Assembly (NCBI GenBank): GCA_035502855.1
Contig: DATJTX010000021.1
Span: 248,001-312,000 of the forward strand
Direction of reading: 5' to 3'
Length of the DNA: 64,000 bases
Origin: Candidatus Baltobacteraceae bacterium
GTDB taxonomy: Bacteria; Vulcanimicrobiota; Vulcanimicrobiia; Vulcanimicrobiales; Vulcanimicrobiaceae
Notes under the pieces: model-generated
Databases searched by the model: none
Seen by the model: only the letters and a program-made list of their open reading frames with translations
Told to the model about the DNA's origin: nothing
Translations under genes and position numbers: made by a program
Shown here: positions 18,535 to 28,072 of the stretch, in pieces
How the letters are laid out: every line of letters starts with the position of its first letter
How positions within the stretch are numbered: position 1 is the stretch's first letter

Positions 18535-20460
18535 TTGGTTTTTTGTGTTGCGGCCATCGGACCGGTGCGCGCCGACGGGCGCCTTCCGAGCGTGGTCGAT
18601 ATTCGGGTCGGAAGCCGCAGCGACGCCGATCATGTCGACGGTGTGACGGTTCGAACGGTCGCCGGTCAGGTATCGGAACGTCGCCTCGAATTGGGCGATA
18701 GGATCGGCAACGAAACGATCACCGTACCCGCGAATGACACGATCGTGCTGGGCGCGCCGGACGGCCGCGGCCGAATGACGCTCGAGCCCGGCGGCACGTA
18801 TTCGTTTCAAAACACGGGCAGGCTCGAGAAGACGACGGTGGAAGCCCCGGGGCGCGTCGAGGTCCACGATCCGCTCGGGTTCTTCAGTAACATAACGGCA
18901 GGGGGCGTCGCGGCTTCTTCCGAGGACCCCGACTTCTCGATCGCGGTGACCGCTACGAAGGTGACGCTCACCTCCGCGAAGGGCCTCGTCTATGCGGAGG
19001 CGCTTCCGGGCGTCAGCGTCGTCGCGAACGCGCCCTGCACCACGATGCCGCCCGCCTACGGCGTGCGCTACGACGAAGTTTCGCCGGATGCGCTTCGCAC
19101 GATCACCTATACTCGCGGGATACGCCCGGCGGCAAACGTAACGCTGGCCGACGACCAGCGTCTAGCAGCGACGGGCAACGCGTACGCCGAGTATAATCTC
19201 GGCTCGCGCTACGAAAACGGCCGTGGTGTCGCCAAAGACGATGCGATCGCATTGCACTGGTACCAAAAGGCCGCCGATCAAGGTCTTCCCGATGCCGAGA
19301 ACAAGCTCGGCGCCATCTACGATTCGGGACGCGGCCTCAAGCGCGACTATGGCAAGGCGCTGCATTACTACAAACTCGCCGCGGCTAAGGGCTTTGCCGA
19401 AGCCGAGAAGAACGCCGGTTCCGTCTACGACGACGGGCGCGGTGTGCCCGTGAACTACCCGACGGCGCTGCACTTTTACCGCGAAGCTGCCGCGCAAGGC
19501 CTTGCGAGCGCGCAGGACAAGATCGGGGTTCTCTATCGAGAGGGACACGGCGTCAGGAAGAGCTACCCGACGGCATTACAGTGGTTTCGCCTCGCCGCCG
19601 CACAGGGGTTGCCCGACGGACAGTTTGACCTCGGGCTGATGTACGCGGTCTACTTTGACGAAGCACGCGTGCCGCAGGACGAGGGAGCCGCGCTGCGACT
19701 GTTTCGTCTCGCCGCTGCCCAACGATATGCGCTGGCGCAAACCGAAATTGGCATCTTGTACTTGTACGGAGTGGGCGTGCCGCAAAACTACCTTGCGGCG
19801 CGGGAATGGACGAAACGTGCCGCCGATCAAGGATCCCAGTGCGGCGAGAGAAACCTCGGCATGTATTACGAACTCGGCTTGGGTGTCCCGCTGGACTATG
19901 CGGCGGCGTTGCATTGGTATTTGCTCGCGGCGGCCCAGGGCAATGCTCAGGCGGACTGGCGGATCGGAGCGTTCTACGAAAACGGCGACGGCGTTCCTCA
20001 AAGCTATGCAGCCGCGATGCACTGGTATCAACTCGGAGCGGCGCTGGGCTGGGCCGGAGCGAAGTTCGCCATCGGAGAGATGTATTATAACGGACGCGGC
20101 GTGACGCGGGACTATACGACCGCCATGAAGTGGTATCGGTCGGGGGCGGAAGATGAGTCCGAGGCGGCTGTGCTCCCCTCGGCGCGGCTCGGCGATATGT
20201 ATTATGAGGGGATCGGTGTACCGCGTGATTACTCCGCGGCGCTGCATTGGTATCTCATCGCAGCCTCGCCGCTCCCGCCGTATGCCACGATCTTTCCCGA
20301 CCTTTATCACCTGCTCGATCCGGCTCGCGGCCGCGCGCACTATCGGCTCGGCCTGATGTACTACTACGGCTACGGCGTGCCGCGCGACCGCGTGAAAGCG
20401 CTCCAGTGGTTCAAGCTCGCTTGGGCCGACGGCTATCCCGAGGCGAAGTTCGCTCCGTAG
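18535..20460 (+). CDS. Exported FecR-like/Sel1-repeat protein
   Basis: Two parts are visible. Residues 10-170 resemble a FecR-type beta domain (GVTVRTVAGQVSERRLELGDRI, TITVPANDTIVLGAPDGRGRMTLEPGG). Residues 195-640 hold eleven Sel1-like repeats of about 36 residues, each with the pattern LGxxYxxGxGVxxDYxxALxWYxxAAxQG, which form helical solenoids that bind partner proteins. The start is uncertain. TTG 18535 gives LVFCVAAIGPVRADG, only half a signal peptide. The same frame is open back to the TAA at 18454-18456 with a positively charged lead and no ATG or GTG. An upstream non-standard start or a sequence change is possible. Export with cleavage before DGRL is still likely. Confidence 0.78.
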   Translation: MVFCVAAIGPVRADGRLPSVVDIRVGSRSDADHVDGVTVRTVAGQVSERRLELGDRIGNETITVPANDTIVLGAPDGRGRMTLEPGGTYSFQNTGRLEKTTVEAPGRVEVHDPLGFFSNITAGGVAASSEDPDFSIAVTATKVTLTSAKGLVYAEALPGVSVVANAPCTTMPPAYGVRYDEVSPDALRTITYTRGIRPAANVTLADDQRLAATGNAYAEYNLGSRYENGRGVAKDDAIALHWYQKAADQGLPDAENKLGAIYDSGRGLKRDYGKALHYYKLAAAKGFAEAEKNAGSVYDDGRGVPVNYPTALHFYREAAAQGLASAQDKIGVLYREGHGVRKSYPTALQWFRLAAAQGLPDGQFDLGLMYAVYFDEARVPQDEGAALRLFRLAAAQRYALAQTEIGILYLYGVGVPQNYLAAREWTKRAADQGSQCGERNLGMYYELGLGVPLDYAAALHWYLLAAAQGNAQADWRIGAFYENGDGVPQSYAAAMHWYQLGAALGWAGAKFAIGEMYYNGRGVTRDYTTAMKWYRSGAEDESEAAVLPSARLGDMYYEGIGVPRDYSAALHWYLIAASPLPPYATIFPDLYHLLDPARGRAHYRLGLMYYYGYGVPRDRVKALQWFKLAWADGYPEAKFAP

Positions 20461-20503
20461 GAACCGCCAGGCGCGGATCGACGAGCCGTCGTAGCTGGAA
20501 CGC

Positions 20504-20815
20504 ATGGACGAGGAAGACGATATCCGCAAAGAGGTCGAGGCTGCCGACGCCACCGGAATGGTTGCAAACCAAGAATTGCTCGCGTCGTTCCCTGCCGCGG
20601 CGCTGCGCGGTGCGCTTCCTCCCTCGCACCATGCGCACCAGTCGATCGGGCGGCTGCAGGGCGAGCTCGCGAAGCCGCGTCCTAGCCGGGAAGCGCTCGA
20701 AGAACATGTGAACGCGCTGCGATCGGTTCGCGAACTCGAGGCGACGATCGCAAATTGGTGGGACAGCCCGATCACGCAGCGGATCGTTTTCGACCTCACC
20801 CAAATCGGGCTCTAG
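20504..20815 (+). CDS. Small acidic protein of unknown function
   Basis: ATG 20504 encodes 103 residues, largely helical and charged (MDEEDDIRKEVEAADATGMV, SREALEEHVNALRSVRELEATIANWW). No membrane segment or signal peptide is visible. The final G of its stop is the first base of the next gene's GTG, so it is translationally coupled to the dehydrogenase and probably belongs to its transcript rather than to the Sel1 gene 43 bases upstream. No family is recognised. Confidence 0.6.
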   Translation: MDEEDDIRKEVEAADATGMVANQELLASFPAAALRGALPPSHHAHQSIGRLQGELAKPRPSREALEEHVNALRSVRELEATIANWWDSPITQRIVFDLTQIGL

Positions 20816-21699
20816 TGAACGATAAGCCCGCCATCGGATTCATCGGAACGGGGACGATGGGCAAGCCGATGGCGCGCAACCTTCTGCGCGGCGGTTACCG
20901 CGTGTACGTGCACAATCGCACGCCCGAACGGCTGAGTTCGCTGGTCAGTGAAGGCGCGTACGCGCCGGGACCGCCCGCCGCGGTCGCCTCGCAGGCCGGG
21001 ATCGTCATCACGATGCTGCCCGGCGTCGACCAACTCGAGTCCGTGCTCTTCGGAGACGACGGGATTGCGCAGGGGCTACCGGCCGGCGCGCTCTTCATCG
21101 ACATGAGCACCATCCATCCGCAGGCCGCACGCGAGGCCGCGCACCGTCTGGCGGAACGCGGTATCGAAGCTCTCGACGCACCGGTGAGCGGCGGAGAGAT
21201 CGGGGCGCTCGAAGCCACGTTGGCGATCTTCGCCGGCGGTTCGCGAGCCGCGTACGATCGCGCCGAACCGGTGCTGCAGTGCATGGGCGCTCCCGCCTAC
21301 ATGGGCGCATCGGGAACCGGACAGATCGCAAAACTGTGCAACCAGCTCATCGTCGTCGCGACGGTGGAAGCGGTCGCCGAAGGATTGGCGCTCGGAAAAG
21401 CATGCGGAATCGACGTCGAGCGCCTGCGTGAGACGATGCTCGGCGGCTTTGCGGCAAGTCGCGTTCTCGACGTGCACGGTAAACGGATGATCGCGCGTGA
21501 CTTCACGCCCGGCGGCGCGCTGAAGCTTCATCTCAAGGATTGGGAATCGATCCAGTGGGCGATGACGCAGGCCGGCCTCGACTTGCCCGAAGCACGCGCC
21601 GTATTCGAACGTGTCACCCAAGCCGTCGCACGCGGATTGGGCGATCGCGATCAGAGCGCCCTGTACCTATTGCTCAACCAACCCGGGAATCACCGGTAA
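20815..21699 (+). CDS. Beta-hydroxyacid dehydrogenase (3-hydroxyisobutyrate dehydrogenase/tartronate semialdehyde reductase family)
   Basis: This 294-residue NAD(P)-dependent enzyme oxidises a 3-hydroxy acid, or reduces the semialdehyde. The Rossmann motif GFIGTGTMGKPMARNLL is at residues 8-24, the substrate-binding signature DAPVSGGEIGALEATL near 120 and the catalytic lysine in GTGQIAKLCNQL near 173. The dinucleotide loop VHNRTPERL, with Arg after the second strand, suggests NADP preference. The exact substrate (3-hydroxyisobutyrate, glycerate or glyoxylic semialdehyde) is not resolved. GTG 20815 gives the usual family length. Its last 33 bases overlap the convergent sortilin-like gene. Confidence 0.88.
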   Translation: MNDKPAIGFIGTGTMGKPMARNLLRGGYRVYVHNRTPERLSSLVSEGAYAPGPPAAVASQAGIVITMLPGVDQLESVLFGDDGIAQGLPAGALFIDMSTIHPQAAREAAHRLAERGIEALDAPVSGGEIGALEATLAIFAGGSRAAYDRAEPVLQCMGAPAYMGASGTGQIAKLCNQLIVVATVEAVAEGLALGKACGIDVERLRETMLGGFAASRVLDVHGKRMIARDFTPGGALKLHLKDWESIQWAMTQAGLDLPEARAVFERVTQAVARGLGDRDQSALYLLLNQPGNHR

Positions 21700-24600
21700 C
21701 GGGCGCAGCCCTGCGCGCGTGAGGGTGCCGTTGAGTTCCGGAATCGAACGTGCATACGCGTTGTACGCGCGTAGCGCGCTGCGGTACTCCGCATCGATGC
21801 GGGCGTAGAAGTTCGCCGCGGCGGGCGTGACGATGCCTTGCAGCGGGAACGTTCCCATCGTCGTGAAGGCCTGATCGAGATTCTCGCGCAGCGCGCCGGG
21901 CCGTGAGACCGAGTCCTCGCTGTTCGTATAATCCGCGGTGAGCGCAGCCATTACCGCCGCATGCGCACCACGCGCGCGCGCGAGCGCCGTCGCGCCGCTC
22001 GACCTCGCCGGTTCGGCGTCGAGCGCCTTTCGGATCGTATCGAGATGGTTGAGCATCGTGTCTACGCTCGAGTAGATGCGCGTGAGCTTCATGAAGGCGT
22101 CGTAACTCTGCTGCATCTGCGCGAGCGTTTCGGTCGCCTTCGGGTCCGCTTTCACCGCGAAGCGGCGCACGAACGTGCGGCCGTCGAGCGTGATGCGCGC
22201 CGCGTAGGTGCCGGGCACCACCATTGGGCCGTCGTCCGGACCTTCGAACGCCGGGTTCGCAGCGCCCGTCCATTTCACCGGCGGCGCAACGTCGAAATCC
22301 CACACGATGCGGTTGAGCCCGGCGGCGTTTTTGCCGGTGAGCGTGCGCAGCACGTGTCCGGCCGCATCGAGAATCGAAATGCGCGGCGCGGCAGCTTGCG
22401 GCGTGGCTTGATAGTAAGTAATCGGCACGCCGTACGGCGGATTGGCCGCAGCGTAGTTCGTGTACACGCCTTCGGTGTTGTTCGTGAGGTTGTATTCGTA
22501 CGAGGTACGCGGCTGGAACAGCCATGCGCGCGCCGCGACCGCGGTGGGAAGGTCTTGCAGCGGGCGGATGTCGTCCATCACCCAGATCGACCGACCGTGC
22601 GTCGCGAGCACGAGATCGTCGAATTGCGGTTGGATGCGGATGTCGCGAACCGAGACCGCCGGCATGTTGTTGCGAAGACTCTGCCAGTGCCTGCCGCGAT
22701 CGTACGAAACCCACACGCCTTCTTCGGTTCCGAGATAGACGAGAGCGGGATTGCGGTCATCGGGGCGAATCGAGCGCGTCCACAGATCGGGCGACAACCC
22801 GTTCACGATCGAACGCCAGTGCGCGCCGTAATCGCGCGTCACCCACACGTGCGGGGCGCCGTCGCCCATCAGGTGCGCGTCTTGTACCGCGTAGGCGGTA
22901 CCGCGCTCCAGCGGCGAAGGTGCGACGGTTTCGAACCGGCCATAGGTGTTGGCGCCCGGCGGCGTGACGTTCTTCCAGTGCGCGCCGCCGTCGCGAGTCA
23001 TCTGCACGTACCCGTCGTCGGTGCCCACCCAGATCTCACCGGGTGAAAGCGGCGAGCCTTCGATATCCAGAATCGTGTCCGAATACTCTGCACCGGTCAC
23101 GTCGTGCGTGATCGGACCGCCCGCCGGCTGCTGATGCGCTTTGTCGTTGCGGGTGAGGTCCGGGCTGATCGCGCGCCAGGTGTATCCGCCGTCGGTCGAT
23201 TGAAAGACGACGTTGGCACCGAACCACGCGACACGCGGATTCCACGGCGCAAACCCGAGCGGCGACTCCCAATTGAAGCGGTAGGGGCTCGTCGAGATAT
23301 CGTAATCTTGCTGCACGCTCGTCCAATATGGTTGGACGATCGTGTATTCACGCGAATCGCGCTTGTAGGTGAAGAGCGCGCCGTCTTGTCCGTCCGACCA
23401 GATCAGATTCGGATTGCGCGGATCGGGGATCGCCCACTGGCCGTCGTCGTCCCAAACGATCGCGTACCAGAACGCGTTCGTGTTGCCGGCGAGGTCGAGC
23501 GAATTCGACGGTCCGCAATAGGAGTTGTTGTCTTGCAGGCCGCCGCAGATCGTGTACGGGTTGTCGTTGCCCAGGCCGACGCGATAGAACTGTCCGATCG
23601 GGAGGCTGGCCCAAAACGTCCACGTCTTGCCCGCGTCGACCGTGAGCGCGTAGCCGCCGTCTTCACCCACGATCATGCGCTTGGGATCGTTCGGCGCGAT
23701 CCATATCGCATGAAAATCGCCGTGCACGTTGTCCGCAATCGCTTTGAACGTTTTGCCGCCGTCGGTGCTTTCGGCGAGCTGCGTGGAAGCGGTGAAGACG
23801 TGATCGGGGTTGCTCGGGTCGACTTCGACGTGCGAAAAGTAGAAGGGCCGCTCGTCGACCAGCGTATTCGAACTCACCAGCTTCCACGTCGCTCCGCCGT
23901 CGTCCGAGCGCCAGAGAATGCCGTGTTTCGATTCGATCAACGCGTAGACGCGATTCGGGTCGCTCGGCGCGACCGCGAGACCGATGCGGCCGGTGATGCC
24001 GCCCGGCAAGCCGTGACCGGTGAGCCGGCTCCACGTTTTGCCGCCGTCGGTCGAACGGTAGAGGCCGTCGCGCGCGCCGCCGCTGCGGAACGTCCACGGG
24101 CGGCGCTGGAACTCCCAGACGCCCGCATAGATCACGTTCGGCGCCCGCGGGCTCATCGCAAGATCGGAGACGCCGCTCGTTGGACCGATATCGAGCGTCT
24201 TGCGCCAGCTCTTGCCGCCGTCGAAGGTCACGTACGCGCCGCGCTGCGAGGAATTCGCGAAGACGTCGCCGAGCGCACCGACGATTACGTGTTGCGGATC
24301 GCTCGGGTCGATGAGAATGCGCGAGATGTATTTCGTTCCGCGCAAGCCCATGTTCGTCCAGGTTTTTCCGCCGTCCGTCGTTTTATAGACGCCGTCGCCG
24401 TAACTCACGTCGTTGCGCGGATTCGATTCGCCGGTTCCGACCCAGACCGTCTCGTCGTCGCCCGGATCGATCGCGACGGCGCCGATCGCACCGACGCCCG
24501 CCTTGTCGAAGACCGGCACCCAGGCCGCGCCGCCGTCGGTGCTCTTCCACACGCCGCCCCCGGCGGCGCCGATGTAGTAGAGGGCCGAATCGCGGCTCGA

Positions 24601-24741
24601 TCCGGCGACCGCGGTCACGCGGCCGCCGGCGATCGCGGGTCCGGACGCGCGCCAGTCGAGGTTCGACGTGGGGAGCTTTGCAGCGGCCGCGGCCGCCGGC
24701 ACGAGCAGCAGCGCGAGAATGACAATCAGGCAACGTCTCAT
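21667..24741 (-). CDS. Secreted sortilin/VPS10-like beta-propeller protein, second copy
   Basis: The preferred ATG at 24741 gives 1024 residues with a textbook signal peptide (MRRCLIVILALLLVPAAAAA, cleavage near 20-23); an open frame reaching 25161 runs through the divergent cytochrome gene and is not used. Asp-box repeats (STDGGAAW, TTDGGKTW, FDGGKSW, STDGGKTWSRL) define a sortilin-type propeller. The C-terminal third carries an Ig-like region (PRISILDAAGHVLRTLTGK, NRIVWDFDVAPP) and a helical segment. Domain order matches the protein at 924-4085, so the two are paralogues. Partners or substrates are unknown. The 3' end overlaps the dehydrogenase gene on the other strand. Confidence 0.86.
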   Translation of the reverse strand: MRRCLIVILALLLVPAAAAAAKLPTSNLDWRASGPAIAGGRVTAVAGSSRDSALYYIGAAGGGVWKSTDGGAAWVPVFDKAGVGAIGAVAIDPGDDETVWVGTGESNPRNDVSYGDGVYKTTDGGKTWTNMGLRGTKYISRILIDPSDPQHVIVGALGDVFANSSQRGAYVTFDGGKSWRKTLDIGPTSGVSDLAMSPRAPNVIYAGVWEFQRRPWTFRSGGARDGLYRSTDGGKTWSRLTGHGLPGGITGRIGLAVAPSDPNRVYALIESKHGILWRSDDGGATWKLVSSNTLVDERPFYFSHVEVDPSNPDHVFTASTQLAESTDGGKTFKAIADNVHGDFHAIWIAPNDPKRMIVGEDGGYALTVDAGKTWTFWASLPIGQFYRVGLGNDNPYTICGGLQDNNSYCGPSNSLDLAGNTNAFWYAIVWDDDGQWAIPDPRNPNLIWSDGQDGALFTYKRDSREYTIVQPYWTSVQQDYDISTSPYRFNWESPLGFAPWNPRVAWFGANVVFQSTDGGYTWRAISPDLTRNDKAHQQPAGGPITHDVTGAEYSDTILDIEGSPLSPGEIWVGTDDGYVQMTRDGGAHWKNVTPPGANTYGRFETVAPSPLERGTAYAVQDAHLMGDGAPHVWVTRDYGAHWRSIVNGLSPDLWTRSIRPDDRNPALVYLGTEEGVWVSYDRGRHWQSLRNNMPAVSVRDIRIQPQFDDLVLATHGRSIWVMDDIRPLQDLPTAVAARAWLFQPRTSYEYNLTNNTEGVYTNYAAANPPYGVPITYYQATPQAAAPRISILDAAGHVLRTLTGKNAAGLNRIVWDFDVAPPVKWTGAANPAFEGPDDGPMVVPGTYAARITLDGRTFVRRFAVKADPKATETLAQMQQSYDAFMKLTRIYSSVDTMLNHLDTIRKALDAEPARSSGATALARARGAHAAVMAALTADYTNSEDSVSRPGALRENLDQAFTTMGTFPLQGIVTPAAANFYARIDAEYRSALRAYNAYARSIPELNGTLTRAGLRPLPVIPGLVEQ

Positions 24742-24798
24742 GACGTTCAGGAATCGACGTTGCGTTACCGAAATACTTCGCCTGGGGGCGTTAGGCTC

Positions 24799-25164
24799 GT
24801 GAACTTCGTGATCTCGATCATCATTGGAATCATCGCTTCTGCCAACCTCGTACAAGCCGGGCCGTCGCCGACGCCGAATCCGTTCGTCGACGGGCCGACG
24901 ATTTACGCCGAAAAATGCATGGCCTGCCATGGCGATCAGGGCCAAGGCACCGCCGGTGTACCGATCCTCTCGGGCAACGGCGCGGTTACTGCCGCCAATC
25001 CCGACAACGTCATCGCGATCGTCAAGCACGGAAGACGCGCAATGCCGGGCTTCGAGAATCAACTCACCGAAGCCGAAATCGCAGGCGTCGTAACCTACAT
25101 CCGCACCGCCTGGGGCAACGAGGGCACCTCCGTTGCTCCGTATCAGGTCGAGGCGGTGCATTAA
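24799..25164 (+). CDS. Small exported cytochrome c
   Basis: This 121-residue protein starts at GTG 24799. An N-terminal hydrophobic segment (FVISIIIGIIASANLVQA) exports it or anchors it. The single heme site is CMACH at about residue 39-43, and the distal methionine is probably in RRAMPGFENQLTE, followed by the C-terminal helix IAGVVTYIRTAWG. This is the class I, cbb3-subunit-like cytochrome c fold used for periplasmic electron transfer. It is divergent from the second sortilin-like gene with 57 bases between starts, so the two may share a control region. Confidence 0.88.
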   Translation: MNFVISIIIGIIASANLVQAGPSPTPNPFVDGPTIYAEKCMACHGDQGQGTAGVPILSGNGAVTAANPDNVIAIVKHGRRAMPGFENQLTEAEIAGVVTYIRTAWGNEGTSVAPYQVEAVH

Positions 25165-25203
25165 CCTACCACACCGCGATAGCCCGGCAAGGGGTCGCCT
25201 GAA

Positions 25204-26136
25204 ATGAAACCGCGGCTATCAACGGGAATTTTCGATCGAACGCCTGCGATACATCGCGCGCGTCGTTCCGTTATCAGGTGTACCTCCATGACGTTTGACC
25301 AACGTGTCTATGCGCGACCGCTCGTTACCGAAGCGGTTCTTTCGCCTGCCCAGAAACTCGCCGCACAGGAGCCGCCGGCTGCCGCACATCTGAGCGAACA
25401 GGAGCGAGCGGCCGCCGAACTGCTCATCCGGCACCTGTTCGCGACCTCCGAACACCGGATCGACGGCGTGGAATACCACGCGGCGTACGCGCTTGCGGAG
25501 GGCGCGGTCGGCGGAGACATCGTCGACGTGTTCCATTTCGACAACGGAAACGTGGCGCTATCGATCGCCGATATTTCCGGCAAAGGTGCGGCGGCAGCGG
25601 TCCACGCCGCGGTCGTCAAGTACGGATTGCGCTGCTACGCGTCCGAAGGGCTGACGGCGGAACGCGTTCTGCGTTCCCTCGATCGCGTCTACATCGAGAA
25701 TAACGCATTCGAGCGAACGGAGTCGTTTGCGAGCGTGTTCGTCGGAATTTTAGACCGGGATCGCCGCTCGCTCGCGTACGCTTCGGCCGGGCACGAGCCG
25801 GTGATGTTATGCCGGCCGGGCGCGGCGCTCGAGGTGCTGCACCCGACGGCACCGCTGATCGGCGTATTCGACGACCAGAACCATCTCTTCAAGCAGCGGC
25901 ACATCGAGATCGAACCGGGGACCATCCTCGTCCTCACGACGGACGGCGCAACCGAGGCGCGCTCGCCGGGCGGTGAACTCTTCGGGATGGAGCGGCTTGC
26001 CGCGGCCGTATCGCACGCGGTCCGCTCGGCGACCACGATGGAGTACGTCGTCGGCGCCGTGATGCGGGAAGTCGAGCGATTTTGCGACGGACGCCTGCGG
26101 GACGACATCGCCGTGCTAGCGGTCAGGGTTTTCTAG
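25204..26136 (+). CDS. SpoIIE/RsbU-type PP2C phosphatase
   Basis: This 310-residue protein is a PPM-type serine/threonine phosphatase, as used to dephosphorylate anti-sigma antagonist (STAS) proteins. Metal-binding aspartates are visible in GAVGGDIVDVF, SIADISGKGAAAAV, LTTDGATEARS and the final RDDIAVLAV. The first 60-70 residues lack a sensor domain, so it would be activated through a partner or be constitutive. A second candidate start is ATG 25288 (MTFDQRVYARP). No anti-sigma factor or STAS gene lies next to it, so the target is encoded elsewhere. Confidence 0.85.
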   Translation: MKPRLSTGIFDRTPAIHRARRSVIRCTSMTFDQRVYARPLVTEAVLSPAQKLAAQEPPAAAHLSEQERAAAELLIRHLFATSEHRIDGVEYHAAYALAEGAVGGDIVDVFHFDNGNVALSIADISGKGAAAAVHAAVVKYGLRCYASEGLTAERVLRSLDRVYIENNAFERTESFASVFVGILDRDRRSLAYASAGHEPVMLCRPGAALEVLHPTAPLIGVFDDQNHLFKQRHIEIEPGTILVLTTDGATEARSPGGELFGMERLAAAVSHAVRSATTMEYVVGAVMREVERFCDGRLRDDIAVLAVRVF

Positions 26137-26214
26137 AGGCGAGGAAGGCCCCCATGAGCTTTTCCGCGCTCGACGCCCACGGCAAGCGCACCATGCTGGA
26201 CGCGGTGAACGGTC

Positions 26215-28026
26215 TTAGCGCAGAACCAGCGTGACGTTTCGAACCGTGCGCGCGTGTTGGATGCGAAGCACCAGCCGCGTGCCGGCGCGCGCGTCGACGA
26301 GCGAGATCAGATCGGCCCACGAGTAATTCGACGCATCTTTCCCGTTGATGGCGACGATTTGGTCGCCGGGAACGATGCCGGCAGCGGCACCCGCGGAGCC
26401 GGCGCGGACCAGAAGGATAATGAACGCGCCCGGAGTGTTTTTCACAAAGCCGAGTCCGGAGCGATTGACGCCGAAGGGCGTCACCCTCCGCTCGGGATCC
26501 AAATGCAGCGTCCCGTTCGCGTAATCGAACGTCGGAATGAAGCGCGAAAGAATGCTGAAACCCATGTTGCCGGCTTCGGTTCGCGAGGCGAACGAGCCAT
26601 AGGTCATTTGCGTGAAGTTCGCGGCAACGCGGCGCAGAACGTGTCCGTCGAGGCGGAAGCGCGCAAGTATCTGCGCGCGTCCTGCGTTGCTCCCGCCCGT
26701 TCCTTGACTAACGGTTTTCTGGCCGCCGGAATAGCGCTCGAGCAAACCGGTCTGCTTGAGAAAATCGCCGAAGAGAATCAAGATCCCCGCATTTCCGGTG
26801 TCGGTACCGAAGAGACCCGGATGGCCGTCGGCCGCAGCATCAACGACCGGCATGTCCTCTTGATACTCGAACATCAAACGAAGGGAGGAACCAATTCCGC
26901 GGTGGTGATATAACGCGAGCGGCGTGAAGGTCACGGTGCGCTCGCCATAGTCGAGGCGAACCGCAAAGCGCTCGAACCACTCGAGCCCGAGAATGCCGGC
27001 CAACGGCGTTTTTTTGCCGCGCTCGTAAAACGAGTATGGATACGGAATCACCAGGACATGTTGATCGAGCAGCTCCGCCTTGCCGATGCGCAGGCTCCGC
27101 ACGAACGTGTATTGAGTCGAGATCGTTCCGGAACCCGATCCGCCGCTCTCGCCCGCACCTTGCGCGTGTAAACCGAGTGCCTTCGCGGCCAGCGTGGTAA
27201 GAATCGCGTGTCCGCCGGTATCGAGGATGAACGGCATCGGCGTATGACCGTCGACCGATGCCCAGACGACGAGCTGCCGGCCTTCAAGCCTCATCGGAAC
27301 CCTCGTTGACGTCGCGCCGCCGATCATGCGCATGTCATTCGGCGCGGTGGGCTTCGCGAAGTCGGAGTTGCGCGCGCGCGGGCGCACGACGTAGCGCGTT
27401 ACGCTGAACGCGAACCCATCGCCGGGCGAACTTTGCGTTCCAACCGAGATCGAAAAGGGCAACACGCGCCCGCCAACGGTGCGATAGTCGGCGTACCGTG
27501 TGACCCCGTCATCCATCGGGAGCGGCAGTTGTTCGCTCACGCTCGCGAGCAAGTGCGTTCGCGTATCGATGGCCAGGTCGGCCGAGATGCCGCCCACCGG
27601 CCGAACGCGAATGACCACGACGGACCGGCCGTCCTCGACCCGCGTGCCGAGGCACGTGATCGTGGCTCGCGCGAGCGGATCGAAGTACTCGCGGCGATCG
27701 AGAAACGCGCTCGTAATTGCGCGTTCGCGCGCGAAGGGCGTGTCGTAAGGGTGGACACCGCCCGAAATATCTTGCGCCCAGGTCGTGGTGCCGTCGTATA
27801 CTTCGGCGCTCGGTCCCATGGCGGCGACGTTGAACTGCTCGGCATAGCGTCCGCGGGCCACGTCCGTATCGAGGCGACCGGTTCCGTGCAAGCCGGAGAT
27901 TGCGACCAGACCGTTCGCGGAGGTCTCGACCACGCCGTGCCATGTGTTGCCGCCGACAGCTACGCGCATCTGCGCGAACACATACGGCGCACGGCAGGCC
28001 GGCGGAGCCGATGGGGATGCAATCAT
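26215..28026 (-). CDS. Retropepsin-like aspartyl protease with C-terminal PDZ domain
   Basis: This 603-residue protein has an N-terminal beta region of about 240 residues resembling outer-membrane lipoprotein carriers (TYADYRTVGGRVLPFSISV). Two retropepsin-type halves follow, with active motifs FILDTGGHAILTT and LFGTDTGNAGILI. A PDZ domain ends the protein (NTPGAFIILLVRAGSAGAAAGIVPGDQIVAINGKD). The paired DTG motifs in one chain suggest a self-contained aspartic protease or a binding relative. The PDZ would recognise C-termini. The annotated N-terminus lacks a normal signal peptide, so the true start may lie further upstream or export may be atypical. A paralogue without PDZ is at 45739-47229. 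It lies 46 bases after the AraC gene on the same strand. Confidence 0.78.
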   Translation of the reverse strand: MIASPSAPPACRAPYVFAQMRVAVGGNTWHGVVETSANGLVAISGLHGTGRLDTDVARGRYAEQFNVAAMGPSAEVYDGTTTWAQDISGGVHPYDTPFARERAITSAFLDRREYFDPLARATITCLGTRVEDGRSVVVIRVRPVGGISADLAIDTRTHLLASVSEQLPLPMDDGVTRYADYRTVGGRVLPFSISVGTQSSPGDGFAFSVTRYVVRPRARNSDFAKPTAPNDMRMIGGATSTRVPMRLEGRQLVVWASVDGHTPMPFILDTGGHAILTTLAAKALGLHAQGAGESGGSGSGTISTQYTFVRSLRIGKAELLDQHVLVIPYPYSFYERGKKTPLAGILGLEWFERFAVRLDYGERTVTFTPLALYHHRGIGSSLRLMFEYQEDMPVVDAAADGHPGLFGTDTGNAGILILFGDFLKQTGLLERYSGGQKTVSQGTGGSNAGRAQILARFRLDGHVLRRVAANFTQMTYGSFASRTEAGNMGFSILSRFIPTFDYANGTLHLDPERRVTPFGVNRSGLGFVKNTPGAFIILLVRAGSAGAAAGIVPGDQIVAINGKDASNYSWADLISLVDARAGTRLVLRIQHARTVRNVTLVLR

Positions 28027-28072
28027 ACGCCGGTCAGGATAGCGCGCCGCGAGCTGCCGGTATTGAAGATCT

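Noticed and set aside
23104-24798. Plus-strand frame leading into the cytochrome c
   Set aside because: Antisense to the second sortilin-like gene; the cytochrome starts at GTG 24799 with its own signal segment.
26155-26235. 26-codon frame MSFSALDAHGKRTMLDAV with a GAGGAAGG box
   Set aside because: Ribosome site looks good, but the frame is very short, overlaps the end of the protease gene and resembles nothing; possibly a truncated remnant.
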